Shown: positions 51,767 through 61,243 of the stretch, one piece after another
Layout: every line of letters begins with the position of its first letter
Numbering within the stretch: the first letter of the stretch is position 1
Assembly (NCBI RefSeq): GCF_947492645.1
Contig: NZ_CANLMZ010000005.1
Span: 186,001-250,000, forward strand
Direction: 5' to 3'
Origin: an uncultured Pontibacter sp.
GTDB taxonomy: Bacteria > Bacteroidota > Bacteroidia > Cytophagales > Hymenobacteraceae
Length of the DNA stretch: 64,000 nt
The notes under the pieces: model-generated
Databases searched by the model: none
Told to the model about the DNA's origin: nothing
The model's input: the letters and a program-made list of their open reading frames with translations, nothing else
Made by a program: the position numbers and the translations under genes

Positions 51767-54229
51767 ATGAAACAAACTTTACTTACAGCATTGCTGTGCT
51801 GCCTGTTTACTGCCACTACATGGGCTCAGGCTCCGTTTAGCGGCACCATCAAAGGTTCTGTTATTGATTCGACCAACAGCCAGGGCCTGGGTTATGTTAC
51901 CGTACTTATCCAGGAGGTAGGCCAGAACCAACCGTTAAAGAGTACTTTTACCAAAGACAACGGCTATTTTGAAGTGGCGGGCCTGCCAGAGAAAAACTAC
52001 GAAGTAATCCTGACTTATGTCGGTTACAGAACGCAGGTAATAAAAGTGCCGGCTTTTGCACCAGGCAAAACAACCGCAGACCTGGGTAAAATATTAATGG
52101 TTAGTACTGCCAATAAACTGAAAGAAGTAGAGGTTGTAACCGAAAAGCTGCTGATAACCCAGGATGTAGATAAGCTGAGCTATAACGTAGACGCAGACCC
52201 GGAAAGCAAAACCATGAACGCCCTGGACATGCTGCGCAAAGTACCGCTGCTAAGCGTTGACGGCGATGACAACATCAAACTGAATGGCAACAGCAACTAT
52301 AAGGTGTTAATCAACGGGAAGGAGTCTTCTCTTTTCGCGAACAGCCCCAAAGATGTTTTCAAGAGTATGCCCGCCAACTCCATCAAAAACATCGAGGTGA
52401 TCACTAACCCACCATCAAAGTATGAGGCAGAGGGCGTAGGTGGTATTATCAACATTATAACCCACAAAAAAGCGCCCGGCGGCTACAACGGATCAGTAAG
52501 CGGCAACATTCGCAGCCCGCGTGGTTCGTATGGCGGCGGTTACTTAACTGCCAAAGTCGGCAAGTTCGGGGCTTCTGTTTACGGGGGGCTAAGCGATTAC
52601 TATAGCCCCAAAAGCTCGAACAATTACACCAGGGAAGACTTTATTTACCAAACCATACTTGACCAGCAGGGCCACAGTACCAACGAAGGCAAGTTCAGGT
52701 ATTTAAGCGGCGAGTTAAGCTTTGAGCTGGATACGCTTAACCTTTTTACAGCCAACTTTAACATGAACCAGAGCAATGGCGGCTATGAGCAGGAGCAGCT
52801 GGTAAAAAACAACCAGACGGATGGCACTCCAATTTCATCATACAGGAGATTAAACCTGGGAGACCAGGCATGGTTTGGCAACGAAGTGGGCCTGGATTAT
52901 CAGCGCACTTTTAAGAGAAGCAAAGAGCAACTGCTTACCTTATCGTACAAGTATGGGCAAAACGGAAACGAGTCTTTTACTGATTTTAGCCTGATACCGC
53001 TGCTTAGTTATCCCGGCTCCAAAAACAAAACTGAGAACAACGGTGCGACCACAGAGCAAACGTTCCAGATAGACTATGTGCAGCCCGTGAAAAAGCATGC
53101 GCTTGAGGTGGGTGTAAAAACTATACTTCGTGATATCAACAGCGACTTCTACTATCAGACTTTTGACGCTGAGCAAAACAGGTACATAACAGATGCAAGC
53201 AGGACAAACAATTTTGAGTATAACCAGGATATTTATGCTGCTTATACATCCATGAACCTTAAAAAGGATAAATGGGGATTACGCGTTGGGGCCAGGCTGG
53301 AAGAAACAAAAGTAGATGCCAATTTTAAATCAACGGGCACGCTGACAGACCAGGATTACTTTAACCTGATACCGAACATTGCCTTGTCGCGCTCTCTGCC
53401 TAAAATGAGCAACATAAAGTTATCTTACACACAGCGTATTGAGCGGCCAAGCTTATGGTACATCAACCCATACGTAAATGAAGTTGACCCCAAGAACATC
53501 TCCTACGGTAACGAGAACCTGAAAGCAGCAACAAGCAACGTGTTTAACCTCTCTTATAATACGTTTGTAAAGGGCGTTTCTATCAACACAGGCATCAGCC
53601 ATACGTTCACAAACAGCTCTATACAGCAGTACACGTTTTTACGCTCCATCGATACGGTGTCTGTGACAACATTTGGCAACATTGGTAAAAACCACACTAC
53701 AGGCATTAACTTAAGCACCAATGCCACTTTCCTGAAAAAGATAACGCTGAACCTGAACGGTGCTGTAAACTATGTACAGTTGCAAAGCACGCTTAACGAC
53801 AGGCCGGTAGATAACGATGGCATCACGGCAAACATTTATGGTAACCTTAGCTATAAGTTTGAGAAAGGCTGGAGAGCAAGCGGCAACATCGGTGTGTACT
53901 CCTCTGATGTGCTGCTGCAAGGCAGGTCGGCTAGCTATATGTTTAACAGTTTATCAGCTACCAAGCAGTTCCTTAAAGACAATAAGGCAAGTGTAACGCT
54001 CTCGCTTAGCAGCCCATTCCAGAAAACCCGCCGTTGGTTTACCGAGATAGATGAACCAGGCAGGTTCAGATCGGAACAGGAATCATACTTTGTAAACCGC
54101 CGCCTGACTATGTCTTTCAACTACCGGTTCGGTAAGCTGAAAGGCGATATTGCCCGCAAGAAAAGAGGCATTAAAAACGATGACCTGAAAGGCGGAGGCG
54201 ATAGCTCCGGCGGAGGAACAAGCAATTAG
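51767..54229 (+). CDS. TonB-dependent-receptor-like outer-membrane beta-barrel protein
   Basis: 820 residues from the ATG at 51767, which begins the signal peptide MKQTLLTALLCCLFTATTWAQ; the 51719 start lies before the promoter box and is rejected. A carboxypeptidase-like domain follows (GTIKGSVIDSTNSQGLGYVTV, about 25-110). Then comes a plug domain (LNALDMLRKVPLLSVDGDDNIKLNGNSNYKVLINGK, IKNIEVITNPPSKYEAEGVGGIINIIT). The rest is a 14- to 22-strand barrel of the OMP_b-brl_3 type (RIERPSLWYINPYVNEVDPKNISYGNENLKA). No SusD partner adjoins, so it is probably not a glycan importer. The substrate is unknown. It ends in a Gly/Ser-rich tail. Confidence 0.88.
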   Translation: MKQTLLTALLCCLFTATTWAQAPFSGTIKGSVIDSTNSQGLGYVTVLIQEVGQNQPLKSTFTKDNGYFEVAGLPEKNYEVILTYVGYRTQVIKVPAFAPGKTTADLGKILMVSTANKLKEVEVVTEKLLITQDVDKLSYNVDADPESKTMNALDMLRKVPLLSVDGDDNIKLNGNSNYKVLINGKESSLFANSPKDVFKSMPANSIKNIEVITNPPSKYEAEGVGGIINIITHKKAPGGYNGSVSGNIRSPRGSYGGGYLTAKVGKFGASVYGGLSDYYSPKSSNNYTREDFIYQTILDQQGHSTNEGKFRYLSGELSFELDTLNLFTANFNMNQSNGGYEQEQLVKNNQTDGTPISSYRRLNLGDQAWFGNEVGLDYQRTFKRSKEQLLTLSYKYGQNGNESFTDFSLIPLLSYPGSKNKTENNGATTEQTFQIDYVQPVKKHALEVGVKTILRDINSDFYYQTFDAEQNRYITDASRTNNFEYNQDIYAAYTSMNLKKDKWGLRVGARLEETKVDANFKSTGTLTDQDYFNLIPNIALSRSLPKMSNIKLSYTQRIERPSLWYINPYVNEVDPKNISYGNENLKAATSNVFNLSYNTFVKGVSINTGISHTFTNSSIQQYTFLRSIDTVSVTTFGNIGKNHTTGINLSTNATFLKKITLNLNGAVNYVQLQSTLNDRPVDNDGITANIYGNLSYKFEKGWRASGNIGVYSSDVLLQGRSASYMFNSLSATKQFLKDNKASVTLSLSSPFQKTRRWFTEIDEPGRFRSEQESYFVNRRLTMSFNYRFGKLKGDIARKKRGIKNDDLKGGGDSSGGGTSN

Positions 54230-54244
54230 AAACTAAGCAAAAAG

Positions 54245-54280
54245 AAAAGGCGCTGAAACACATCAGCGCCTTTTATGTGT
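54245..54280. terminator. Terminator between converging genes
   Basis: 12-bp perfect stem AAAAGGCGCTGA with TCAGCGCCTTTT, loop of six. TATACTT follows at about 54291. Confidence 0.85.
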
Positions 54281-54295
54281 GCTAAGGTTTATACT

Positions 54296-55276
54296 TTACA
54301 GCACCTGCCCCAGCCCGAACAGCAACACAAACAAAAGTGTGGTAATAGCCATCTGCTTTAAGTATGGGTCCAGCTCTTTAGAGGTTTGCTTACGCCACAC
54401 ATTTATGCCATTTACTATAACAAGCGGTAAAGCAAGTATAAACAGCAGCTGCCAATAACTGTAAAAGTTTAGCACTACATATAGCACAGCACTCAGCACA
54501 CCGCCTGCCAAAAGTATAAGGTGGTATACGCGCGCCTTCTCTGGCCCAAGCCGCACCGGTATGGATCGCTTGCCCGCTAGTGTATCAGATTTAATGTCGC
54601 GGATGTTGTTAACGTTAAGTACAGCGGTGGCAAAAAAGCCGCAGATGAGTGCCGGAAGCACAGCAGCAAACTCTAGTTGCTGCGCCTGCAGGTAGTAAGT
54701 GCCCAATACCCCTACCAACCCAAAAAAGGTAAACACGAAAATATCTCCCAGGCCCGCATACCCATAAGGTTTATCTCCGGCTGTATAGTTAATGGCAGCC
54801 CAGATAGAGGCCAGCCCCAACCCCAGAAAAACCAGAAACAAGAGCATTCCCTCAGCACCGAAAGCCACCCAAAGCAGCACCAATCCCGATACAAGCGAAA
54901 GTAAACTGAATGCAATCATCCCGGTCTTCATGTGCGAGGCCGTTATATGCCCTGCCTGTACAGCACGCATAGGGCCTTCGCGGTGCACACTATCTGCGCC
55001 ATGCTTCGTATCGCCGTAGTCGTTGGCCAGATTAGAGAGTATCTGCAGGAAAAGCGTAGTAAGCACACACAAGGCTACAATGGCTCCGTTAAAGTATCCG
55101 TCAGCCGCCGCCATAAAACCACCCATACCAATGCAGGAGAGCGCCAGAGGCAATGTACGTGGCCTAAAAGCCGAAATCCAGACCTTTACAAGACCTGGAT
55201 TCTGGGGAATGTTTTGAGATGTATTGTTCAAAGTATAAAAACTAAATGCTGGCACAAACGTCTGCTTGCGCCACAA
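54296..55276 (-). CDS. menA: 1,4-dihydroxy-2-naphthoate polyprenyltransferase
   Basis: A 326-residue UbiA-family membrane prenyltransferase of menaquinone synthesis. The marks are WISAFRPRTLPLALSCIGMGG at the start of helix 1, the first Asp-rich motif LSNLANDYGDTKHGADSVHREGP and the second NNIRDIKSDTLAGKRSIPVRLG. Eight to nine helices. The first 27 or so residues before VWISAFRP are not typical, so a later start is possible. Menaquinone is the likely acceptor for the complex I encoded in this window. Confidence 0.92.
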   Translation of the reverse strand: MWRKQTFVPAFSFYTLNNTSQNIPQNPGLVKVWISAFRPRTLPLALSCIGMGGFMAAADGYFNGAIVALCVLTTLFLQILSNLANDYGDTKHGADSVHREGPMRAVQAGHITASHMKTGMIAFSLLSLVSGLVLLWVAFGAEGMLLFLVFLGLGLASIWAAINYTAGDKPYGYAGLGDIFVFTFFGLVGVLGTYYLQAQQLEFAAVLPALICGFFATAVLNVNNIRDIKSDTLAGKRSIPVRLGPEKARVYHLILLAGGVLSAVLYVVLNFYSYWQLLFILALPLVIVNGINVWRKQTSKELDPYLKQMAITTLLFVLLFGLGQVL

Positions 55277-55282
55277 CTATAC

Positions 55283-55879
55283 TTATTTTTGGATGGCTGC
55301 AAGAATTTCCTCTCCCATCGGTTTTACCTTGGATGGGTAAAAAGCCACAACCTCACCGTTTTCGTTTACAAGATATTTGCAGAAGTTCCAGTTCGGCTCT
55401 TCGTGGTTTGGTGCGTTATCAGTCAGCCAAGTATATAGTGGGTGTTTGTCTTCTCCTGCCACCGATATTTTATCAAACATCTGGAAGGACACGCCATAGT
55501 TTTTCTGACAGAAGCTGGCAATCTCTTCGTTGCTGCCCGGCTCCTGGCCGCCAAAGTTATTGGCCGGAAAACCAAGTATAACCACTTTATCGCCATGCTG
55601 CTCATTCAGCTTCTGCAGGTCTTCATACTGCGGCGTAAAACCGCATTCCGATGCCGTATTTACCAGCAAAACCTTTTTGCCTTTATACTGCGAAAAATCT
55701 ACTTCTTTACCTTCCAGCGTTTCCATTTTAAAAGTATAAAAGCTGCTGGTGCTGGTAGTATTAGGTGCTGTTTCTGTTGCCATAGTTTCTTCTGTTGATT
55801 TAGTTGCTTGGTTAGGCTCTTTGCAGGCAGTAAATGCCATTGCAATAGCCACAGTTAAAAAAGCAATGCTCTTGTTCAT
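55283..55879 (-). CDS. Glutathione-peroxidase-like lipoprotein
   Basis: 198 residues. Signal AFLTVAIAMAFTAC with lipobox Cys19 places it in the envelope. The thioredoxin-fold peroxidase core has the catalytic Cys in VNTASECGFTPQYEDL, Gln in GFPANNFGGQEPGSNEEI and Trp in EEPNWNFCKYLV; a resolving Cys lies in IASFCQKNYGV. Members with Cys in place of Sec usually take electrons from thioredoxin. It may protect the periplasm from peroxides. Confidence 0.9.
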   Translation of the reverse strand: MNKSIAFLTVAIAMAFTACKEPNQATKSTEETMATETAPNTTSTSSFYTFKMETLEGKEVDFSQYKGKKVLLVNTASECGFTPQYEDLQKLNEQHGDKVVILGFPANNFGGQEPGSNEEIASFCQKNYGVSFQMFDKISVAGEDKHPLYTWLTDNAPNHEEPNWNFCKYLVNENGEVVAFYPSKVKPMGEEILAAIQK

Positions 55880-55935
55880 TAGAGTTTAGTTATACTTATG
55901 CAGAAACAGCAGGTTATACTTTTTGTTTTCAGGAA

Positions 55936-57726
55936 TTACATTCTCTCAGGCACAGCTATTCCTAGCAGCCCCATGCTCTTGCGCACCATGCGTGCTACCA
56001 TAGCCGACAAGGCAATACGGAAGCTGCGGGCCTGCTCGTCTGTCTCGTTGAAGATGGAGATTTCCTGATAGAACCGATTGTATGCTTTAGCCAGTTCGTA
56101 GGCGTAATTGGCAATTACAGAGGGTGCATACAAATTACCAGCCTCCTTCACTACAGCCGGGAAGTTTACCAGTTGCGTTATAACTTCCTGCTCAGTTTCG
56201 TGTAGCTTATCTATACTTCCAAAAGATGCCGCATCTACCTTTATTCCCATTTCACCGGCTTTGCGAAGTATAGCGGAGATACGTGCATGCGTGTACTGCA
56301 CAAATGGGCCTGTGTTGCCACGGAAATCAATCGACTCCTGTGGGTTGAACAACATACGCTTTTTCGGATCGACTTTCAGCAGGAAGTACTTTAAGGCGCC
56401 TAAAGCCAAGGTATGATACAACTCCTGCGCCTGCTCTGGGGTAAAGCCTTCTATCTTACCCAACTCCTCGGTTTGCTGGCGCGCTGTGTCTATCATTTCC
56501 TGCACCAGCTCGTCAGCATCCACCACGGTACCTTCCCTGGATTTCATTTTACCGGAAGGTAAATCCACCATGCCATAGGACAAATGGTAAATACCTTCAG
56601 CGTAAGTTTTACCTAATTTCTTCAGCGTGGCCTTCAGTACCTGGAAGTGATAATTCTGCTCATCTGCCACCACATACACCGATTGGTCATATGGGAAGTC
56701 GTTATACTTGAGTTCTGCCGTTCCCAGGTCCTGGGTAATGTATACCGAAGTGCCGTCAGCTCTTAAAAGCAGCTTCTCATCAAGGCCCTCTTCCGCCAGG
56801 TCCACCCACACAGCGCCATTCTCTTTTTTAAAGAACACCTCTTTCTGAAGGCCTTCCTCTACACGCTCTTTGCCTAAAGTATACGTTTCGGATTCGTAGT
56901 AATACTTATCAAAGTCAACGCCTATGTTGCGGTAAGTCTGGTCGAAGCCGGCGTATACCCAGCTGTTCATAGTTTTCCAGAGGTTTACCACCTGCTCGTC
57001 GCCTTGCTCCCACTTAAGCAGCATTTCCTGGGCTTCCAGCATGAGGGGTGCTTTTTTCTTGGCCTCCTCTTTGTCCATGCCTTGTGCTGCAAGTTCGTCT
57101 ACCTGCTCTTTGTAGGCTTTATCAAAAAGCACATAGTATTTACCTACCAGGTGGTCGCCTTTAAGGCCGCTGCTCTCTGGTGTTTCGCCGTTGCCCATTT
57201 TCTCATACGCCAGCATTGACTTACAGATATGGATGCCACGGTCGTTTACTAGGTTCACCTTCATCACCTGGTGGCCGTTTGCTTTTAGTATCTCGGCTAC
57301 AGCATAGCCCAGGAAGTTATTGCGCAGGTGGCCCAGGTGCAACGGTTTGTTTGTGTTCGGAGATGAGTATTCCACCATTACATTGCGGCCGCTTGCCTCT
57401 GCCTGTCCAAAGTCGGAGTTCTGCATCAGGTCGCGGAACAACGCCAGCCATTCTGCATCTTCCACCTCCAGGTTCAGAAACCCTTTTACCACGTTAAAAT
57501 CCCTGATTTCTTTTGTATGCTCTTTCAGGTACTCACCCAAAGCCTGGCCAATTTGCTCGGGGCCTTTGCCAGCCTGCTTGGTGTACGGGAAAGTTACAAA
57601 CGTGAAAGAGCCGGCAAACTCCTTGCGGGTTGGTTGCAGAGCAATTTGTGAGGCATCAACAGAAACATTGAATAAAGCTTGCAGCGCCTGGCTTATGCTT
57701 TGGCTAATGGCGTGTTGTAATTGCAT
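55936..57726 (-). CDS. argS: Arginyl-tRNA synthetase
   Basis: A 596-residue class I enzyme. The N-terminal Add1 domain comes first. The HIGH-like HLGH follows in SSPNTNKPLHLGHLRNNFLG. The ATP region is INDRG-like NLVNDRGIHICKSM. GKMKSREGTVVDADELV replaces KMSKS in part, and a DALR anticodon domain ends the protein. Its ATG overlaps the arginase stop (TAATG), so translation is coupled to the gene upstream. Confidence 0.96.
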   Translation of the reverse strand: MQLQHAISQSISQALQALFNVSVDASQIALQPTRKEFAGSFTFVTFPYTKQAGKGPEQIGQALGEYLKEHTKEIRDFNVVKGFLNLEVEDAEWLALFRDLMQNSDFGQAEASGRNVMVEYSSPNTNKPLHLGHLRNNFLGYAVAEILKANGHQVMKVNLVNDRGIHICKSMLAYEKMGNGETPESSGLKGDHLVGKYYVLFDKAYKEQVDELAAQGMDKEEAKKKAPLMLEAQEMLLKWEQGDEQVVNLWKTMNSWVYAGFDQTYRNIGVDFDKYYYESETYTLGKERVEEGLQKEVFFKKENGAVWVDLAEEGLDEKLLLRADGTSVYITQDLGTAELKYNDFPYDQSVYVVADEQNYHFQVLKATLKKLGKTYAEGIYHLSYGMVDLPSGKMKSREGTVVDADELVQEMIDTARQQTEELGKIEGFTPEQAQELYHTLALGALKYFLLKVDPKKRMLFNPQESIDFRGNTGPFVQYTHARISAILRKAGEMGIKVDAASFGSIDKLHETEQEVITQLVNFPAVVKEAGNLYAPSVIANYAYELAKAYNRFYQEISIFNETDEQARSFRIALSAMVARMVRKSMGLLGIAVPERM

Positions 57727-58697
57727 TAATGTATAGCTGTACTTTTAGATTCTCGGAATAAGATAGCCTCTGTGGCTGTCTCTAATATGTCGAAGGCATT
57801 TTCAGCCATCGTGTTTTCAGTATCAAGTGTCGGGTTAATTTCCGTCATTTCGTAGCACACCACACGTGGGTCCTGCAGCAGGTGGTAATTAAGCTCTTTG
57901 GCTTCCTGCACGGTTAAACCCACCTCTACCGGCGTGCCTGTTCCTTTCGAGAACTTTGAGTCCAGGCTATCCACATCAAACGATACGTAAATAATATCAC
58001 AGTCTTTTAAACGGCGCAACGTTTCGCTTGCCACAAGCTCTGCCCCCTTTTGCAGGAACTCGGCATAAGTATAGTTTTTAATGCCATTCTTCTGGATAAA
58101 GAAATCTTCAGGCTCCTCGGTATCGCGCACTACAATGTATACCAGGTGCTCCGGTTTCAGTTTAGGCCCATCATAACCTAATTTCTTAAGCGAGTTCCAG
58201 AAAAAGACCGTTTCCGGTGCAGGGTCGTTTATCTGGCGGTCCAGGTTGTCGACGTTCAGGGCCATGGCCAGCGGCATGCCGTGCACATTGCCAGAGGGCG
58301 AAGTATAAGGCGAGTGAATATCAGCATGCGCATCGATCCAGATAACGCCTAGTGTTTTTTCAGGGTAAGCTGCTTTGATACCTGCAATGGTACCGTGGGC
58401 GTTTGAGTGATCACCGGAAAGCACAAGCGGAAACATGCCCATATCAATGGTTTGCTCTACTGCCTTAGCTATGTTTTTTTGTACCGTCAGGATGCTGTCG
58501 ATGCGGTGCGCGTTCGGGAAAACATCCTTATCGAATAATGTATAATTAAGATCTGGTACACTTACTGTGTTAAAACGATTAAAATAATCAGAGCCTTTGT
58601 CCCAACAAGCCACACGCAGGGCATCTACCCCCATGCTGGCTCCACGCGTCCCTGCACCTAGCTCCGACTTTACTTCTATCAGTTTAATTTTTTTCAT
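57726..58697 (-). CDS. rocF: Arginase-family ureohydrolase
   Basis: A 323-residue binuclear manganese enzyme. The metal ligands lie in LVLSGDHSNAHGTIAG, GVIWIDAHADIHSPYTSPSGNVHGMP and IIYVSFDVDSLDSKFSKGTGTPVEVG. The DIHSPYTSPSGNVHG part is arginase-like and not agmatinase-like. Because the divergent neighbour makes agmatine, an agmatinase role should still be tested. It is the first gene of a unit with argS. Confidence 0.88.
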   Translation of the reverse strand: MKKIKLIEVKSELGAGTRGASMGVDALRVACWDKGSDYFNRFNTVSVPDLNYTLFDKDVFPNAHRIDSILTVQKNIAKAVEQTIDMGMFPLVLSGDHSNAHGTIAGIKAAYPEKTLGVIWIDAHADIHSPYTSPSGNVHGMPLAMALNVDNLDRQINDPAPETVFFWNSLKKLGYDGPKLKPEHLVYIVVRDTEEPEDFFIQKNGIKNYTYAEFLQKGAELVASETLRRLKDCDIIYVSFDVDSLDSKFSKGTGTPVEVGLTVQEAKELNYHLLQDPRVVCYEMTEINPTLDTENTMAENAFDILETATEAILFRESKSTAIH

Positions 58698-58781
58698 GTG
58701 TTAGTTGTTAGGTTTTATCCGCCCACATGCAATCGCTCAACTTATAAATTATCGCCCTTTAAAAGGTGTGATTAAAATAAA

Positions 58782-58800
58782 TATGTGAACGTTTCACATA
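58782..58800. promoter_or_regulatory. Candidate operator between arginase and speA
   Basis: TATGTGAACGTTTCACATA: perfect 8-bp arms around CGT. It stands between the divergent genes, 85 bases from the arginase ATG and 74 from the speA ATG. The core TGTGA-N5-TCACA resembles CRP-like sites but with one base less in the spacer; ArgR sites also use TGAA...TTCA arms. Confidence 0.6.
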
Positions 58801-58873
58801 ATCTGAACAAAGTTTTTGCAAAGATGGTAAAATACAATCAATATTGCATGTTTTCTTAACCCAGCACTATAGA

Positions 58874-60268
58874 ATGGATAAATATACCGACCTGATTCAC
58901 CAAACTTTCGACTTCCCGACAGACGAATTCCAGGTAGAAAATAACGAGCTTATGTTCAACGGCATTCCGCTGATGGACATTATCAAGCAATACGGCACTC
59001 CCTTAAAATTAACATACTTACCAAAGATAAGTTCGCAGATTCAGCGGGCAAAGCGCCTGTTTAACGAGGCTATCGAAACGCTTGACTACAAGGGCACTTA
59101 TACGTATTGCTACTGCACCAAGGCATCGCACTTTTCTTTTGTGCTGGAGGAGGCGCTAAAAAACAACATCCACATCGAAACATCGTCGGGCTACGACATG
59201 CAGATTGTGCGTGCGCTGTACAAAAAAGGCAAAATAGACAAGAACACTTACATTATATGCAACGGCTTTAAGCGTGAGCGCTACCGCCATTGGATCTCAG
59301 AGCTTATAAACGACGGCTTTGTGAACTGCATGCCCATACTTGACCACCTGGGCGAGATTGAATACTACAAGGAGCACGTTAAAAACAAAACCAAAGTAGG
59401 CATTCGTTTGGCATCTGACGAAGAACCAAAGTTTGAGTTTTATACTTCGCGCCTGGGCGTTCGTTACAACGATGTGATTGACCTGTATGAGCAGCAGATT
59501 AAACCAGACGACAGGTTTGAGCTGAAGATGCTGCATTACTTTATCAACACCGGTATAAAAGATACATCATACTATTGGTCTGAGCTTAGCCGTTTTGTAC
59601 ATAAGTATGCCGAAGTTAAGAAAGTATGCCCGGAGCTAGACACTATTGATATTGGCGGCGGCTTCCCGATCAAAACCTCCATACAGGCAGACTACGATTA
59701 CAAGTACATGACACAGGAGATCCTGCGTACAATTAAGCGTATCTGTAACGAAGAAGGCGTGCCGGAGCCAAATATCTTTACCGAGTTCGGTATTTTTACG
59801 GTTGGCGAAAGTGCTGCCAACATTTACTCTATTCTGGACGAGAAGCTACAGAACGACAAGGAGTTATGGTACATGATTGATGGCTCGTTTATCACGAACC
59901 TGCCGGATGCCTGGGCACTAAACCAGCGTTGGCCGCTACTTGCCATAAACCATTGGGACAAGGAATACCGTAAAATACAGCTCGGCGGCATGACCTGCGA
60001 CAGCCAGGACTACTATAACTCGGAGATGCACTCGTTCCAGGTGTTCCTGCCGAAGATACCTAAGAAAGAGCCATTATACATTGGTTTCTTCCATACGGGG
60101 GCTTACCAGGAACAATTAAGTGGTTATGGCGGTATAAAGCATTGTTTGATTCCGTCGCCGCAGCATATACTTGTGGACCGTGATGAAGACGGCAACCTGA
60201 AAACATGGCAGTTTGCCCCAGAGCAAACAAGCGATGCAATGCTGAAAATTTTAGGATACGAAGTATAA
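58874..60268 (+). CDS. speA: Arginine decarboxylase (PLP, group IV)
   Basis: 464 residues from the ATG of MDKYTDLIHQTF; an earlier ATG adds ten atypical residues. It converts arginine to agmatine for polyamines. The fold is an alanine-racemase-like barrel: PLP Lys in YTYCYCTKASHFSFVLEEAL, the glycine loop TIDIGGGFPIKTS, EFGIFTVGESAANIYSI, and MTCDSQDYYNSE carrying the second-site Cys-Asp. It is shorter than E. coli SpeA (658), as in other Bacteroidota. A carboxynorspermidine-type substrate is less likely given the arginine neighbours. Confidence 0.87.
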   Translation: MDKYTDLIHQTFDFPTDEFQVENNELMFNGIPLMDIIKQYGTPLKLTYLPKISSQIQRAKRLFNEAIETLDYKGTYTYCYCTKASHFSFVLEEALKNNIHIETSSGYDMQIVRALYKKGKIDKNTYIICNGFKRERYRHWISELINDGFVNCMPILDHLGEIEYYKEHVKNKTKVGIRLASDEEPKFEFYTSRLGVRYNDVIDLYEQQIKPDDRFELKMLHYFINTGIKDTSYYWSELSRFVHKYAEVKKVCPELDTIDIGGGFPIKTSIQADYDYKYMTQEILRTIKRICNEEGVPEPNIFTEFGIFTVGESAANIYSILDEKLQNDKELWYMIDGSFITNLPDAWALNQRWPLLAINHWDKEYRKIQLGGMTCDSQDYYNSEMHSFQVFLPKIPKKEPLYIGFFHTGAYQEQLSGYGGIKHCLIPSPQHILVDRDEDGNLKTWQFAPEQTSDAMLKILGYEV

Positions 60269-60367
60269 CTTGCAGTATAACATCTTATCTCTGAACTTTT
60301 AGCGAAGAAGTTTTGCTTTTAACTGAAATAAACTATTTTTGATTCTTAATTCCCAAATTGATTTAAT

Positions 60368-60523
60368 ATGAAAAGAGTATTAGCAGTAGGATCTCTATGT
60401 TTAGCGCTTGGTATGGCCTCTTGCAAAACGTATTGCCCGGCCTACAACTACGCAAAAGTTGAAAAAGCGACAAAGACCACAGTAACTGCTAAAGTTGCTA
60501 CTGACACCCGAGCAAACGGCTAA
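60368..60523 (+). CDS. Small lipoprotein (51 residues)
   Basis: ATG 60368 to TAA 60521-60523. Signal MKRVLAVGSLCLALGMASC has a clear lipobox (MASC, Cys19). The mature part has KTYCPAYNYAKVEK and a Thr/Lys/Ala-rich tail. Short lipoproteins with CPAY after the lipid Cys are common in Bacteroidota (recalled). It is followed by a strong terminator. Function unknown. Confidence 0.8.
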   Translation: MKRVLAVGSLCLALGMASCKTYCPAYNYAKVEKATKTTVTAKVATDTRANG

Positions 60524-60548
60524 TAAAAGTCTACTGCTTTAAAATATA

Positions 60549-60580
60549 AAAACCGGCTCTTGGGCCGGTTTTTTGTTTTT
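60549..60580 (+). terminator. Terminator after the small lipoprotein
   Basis: 9-bp stem AAAACCGGC with GCCGGTTTT, then TTGTTTTTTG. It may also end speA transcription. Confidence 0.85.
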
Positions 60581-60610
60581 TGTCTGATGTGGACAATACA
60601 GTCGTATTTT

Positions 60611-61156
60611 TTAAAAGTTGCTCAGTATACTTCTCTTATTACTTCTTGCAATGCTAATATGGCCGTGTAAATTGGATATTAGTTGATTAACGCCTACTTG
60701 AAATATTATTAGATTAGTTGCCCCCTCAGGAATATACTCGGTGTAAGAGATTTTGTGCCATTTTAATCCTCTGCACCATGATTCAATTTGGTTGTCATTA
60801 AAATTCACAAACAAATTGTGAGCAAACTTATTTCTTATTTTCCGTACAAGATTTAAATCTTCTTTTACTGTCTTTTCAATTAAGCCAAGGCAGTAAGCCA
60901 TTTGAATCTTGTTGCTAAAGTTTCCTAATGCTTGATTGAAGTCAAATAGCTTATCAACCTCTGCTTCATTTTCGGGAAAGAAGGAGTAAAGTATATGTTC
61001 AAGCGTCATTTCTAAAAAAGTCCCACCCAAAATTGCAACCGAACGCTCGTTAGTATCAGTTTCATTAAAAAGTTGAGAAAACTCAGATAAAGCTTTATTA
61101 TAATCAAAATATCTATTAACTGCTTTTCCTGTCAATATTGAATTTTTGAATTCCAT
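60611..61156 (-). CDS. MltR-like protein with HEPN-type RNxxxH motif
   Basis: A 181-residue AT-rich gene. The central part ERSVAILGGTFLEMTLEHILYSFF followed by IQMAYCLGLIEKTVKEDLNLVRKIRNKFAHNLFVNF matches the MltR (mannitol repressor) layout. RNKFAHN has the R-x4-H spacing seen in HEPN RNases. No mannitol genes and no nucleotidyltransferase antitoxin adjoin. It could be a regulator, an RNase-like toxin or a defence component; all three are inference. Confidence 0.6.
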   Translation of the reverse strand: MEFKNSILTGKAVNRYFDYNKALSEFSQLFNETDTNERSVAILGGTFLEMTLEHILYSFFPENEAEVDKLFDFNQALGNFSNKIQMAYCLGLIEKTVKEDLNLVRKIRNKFAHNLFVNFNDNQIESWCRGLKWHKISYTEYIPEGATNLIIFQVGVNQLISNLHGHISIARSNKRSILSNF

Positions 61157-61243
61157 ATTCAGCTTCTATTTATTTTATTACTTGCATATAGCCCGAAGCG
61201 TAGCAAGGGTTAAGGGTGAACTTTGTTGGCATAAGAGCTTCTT

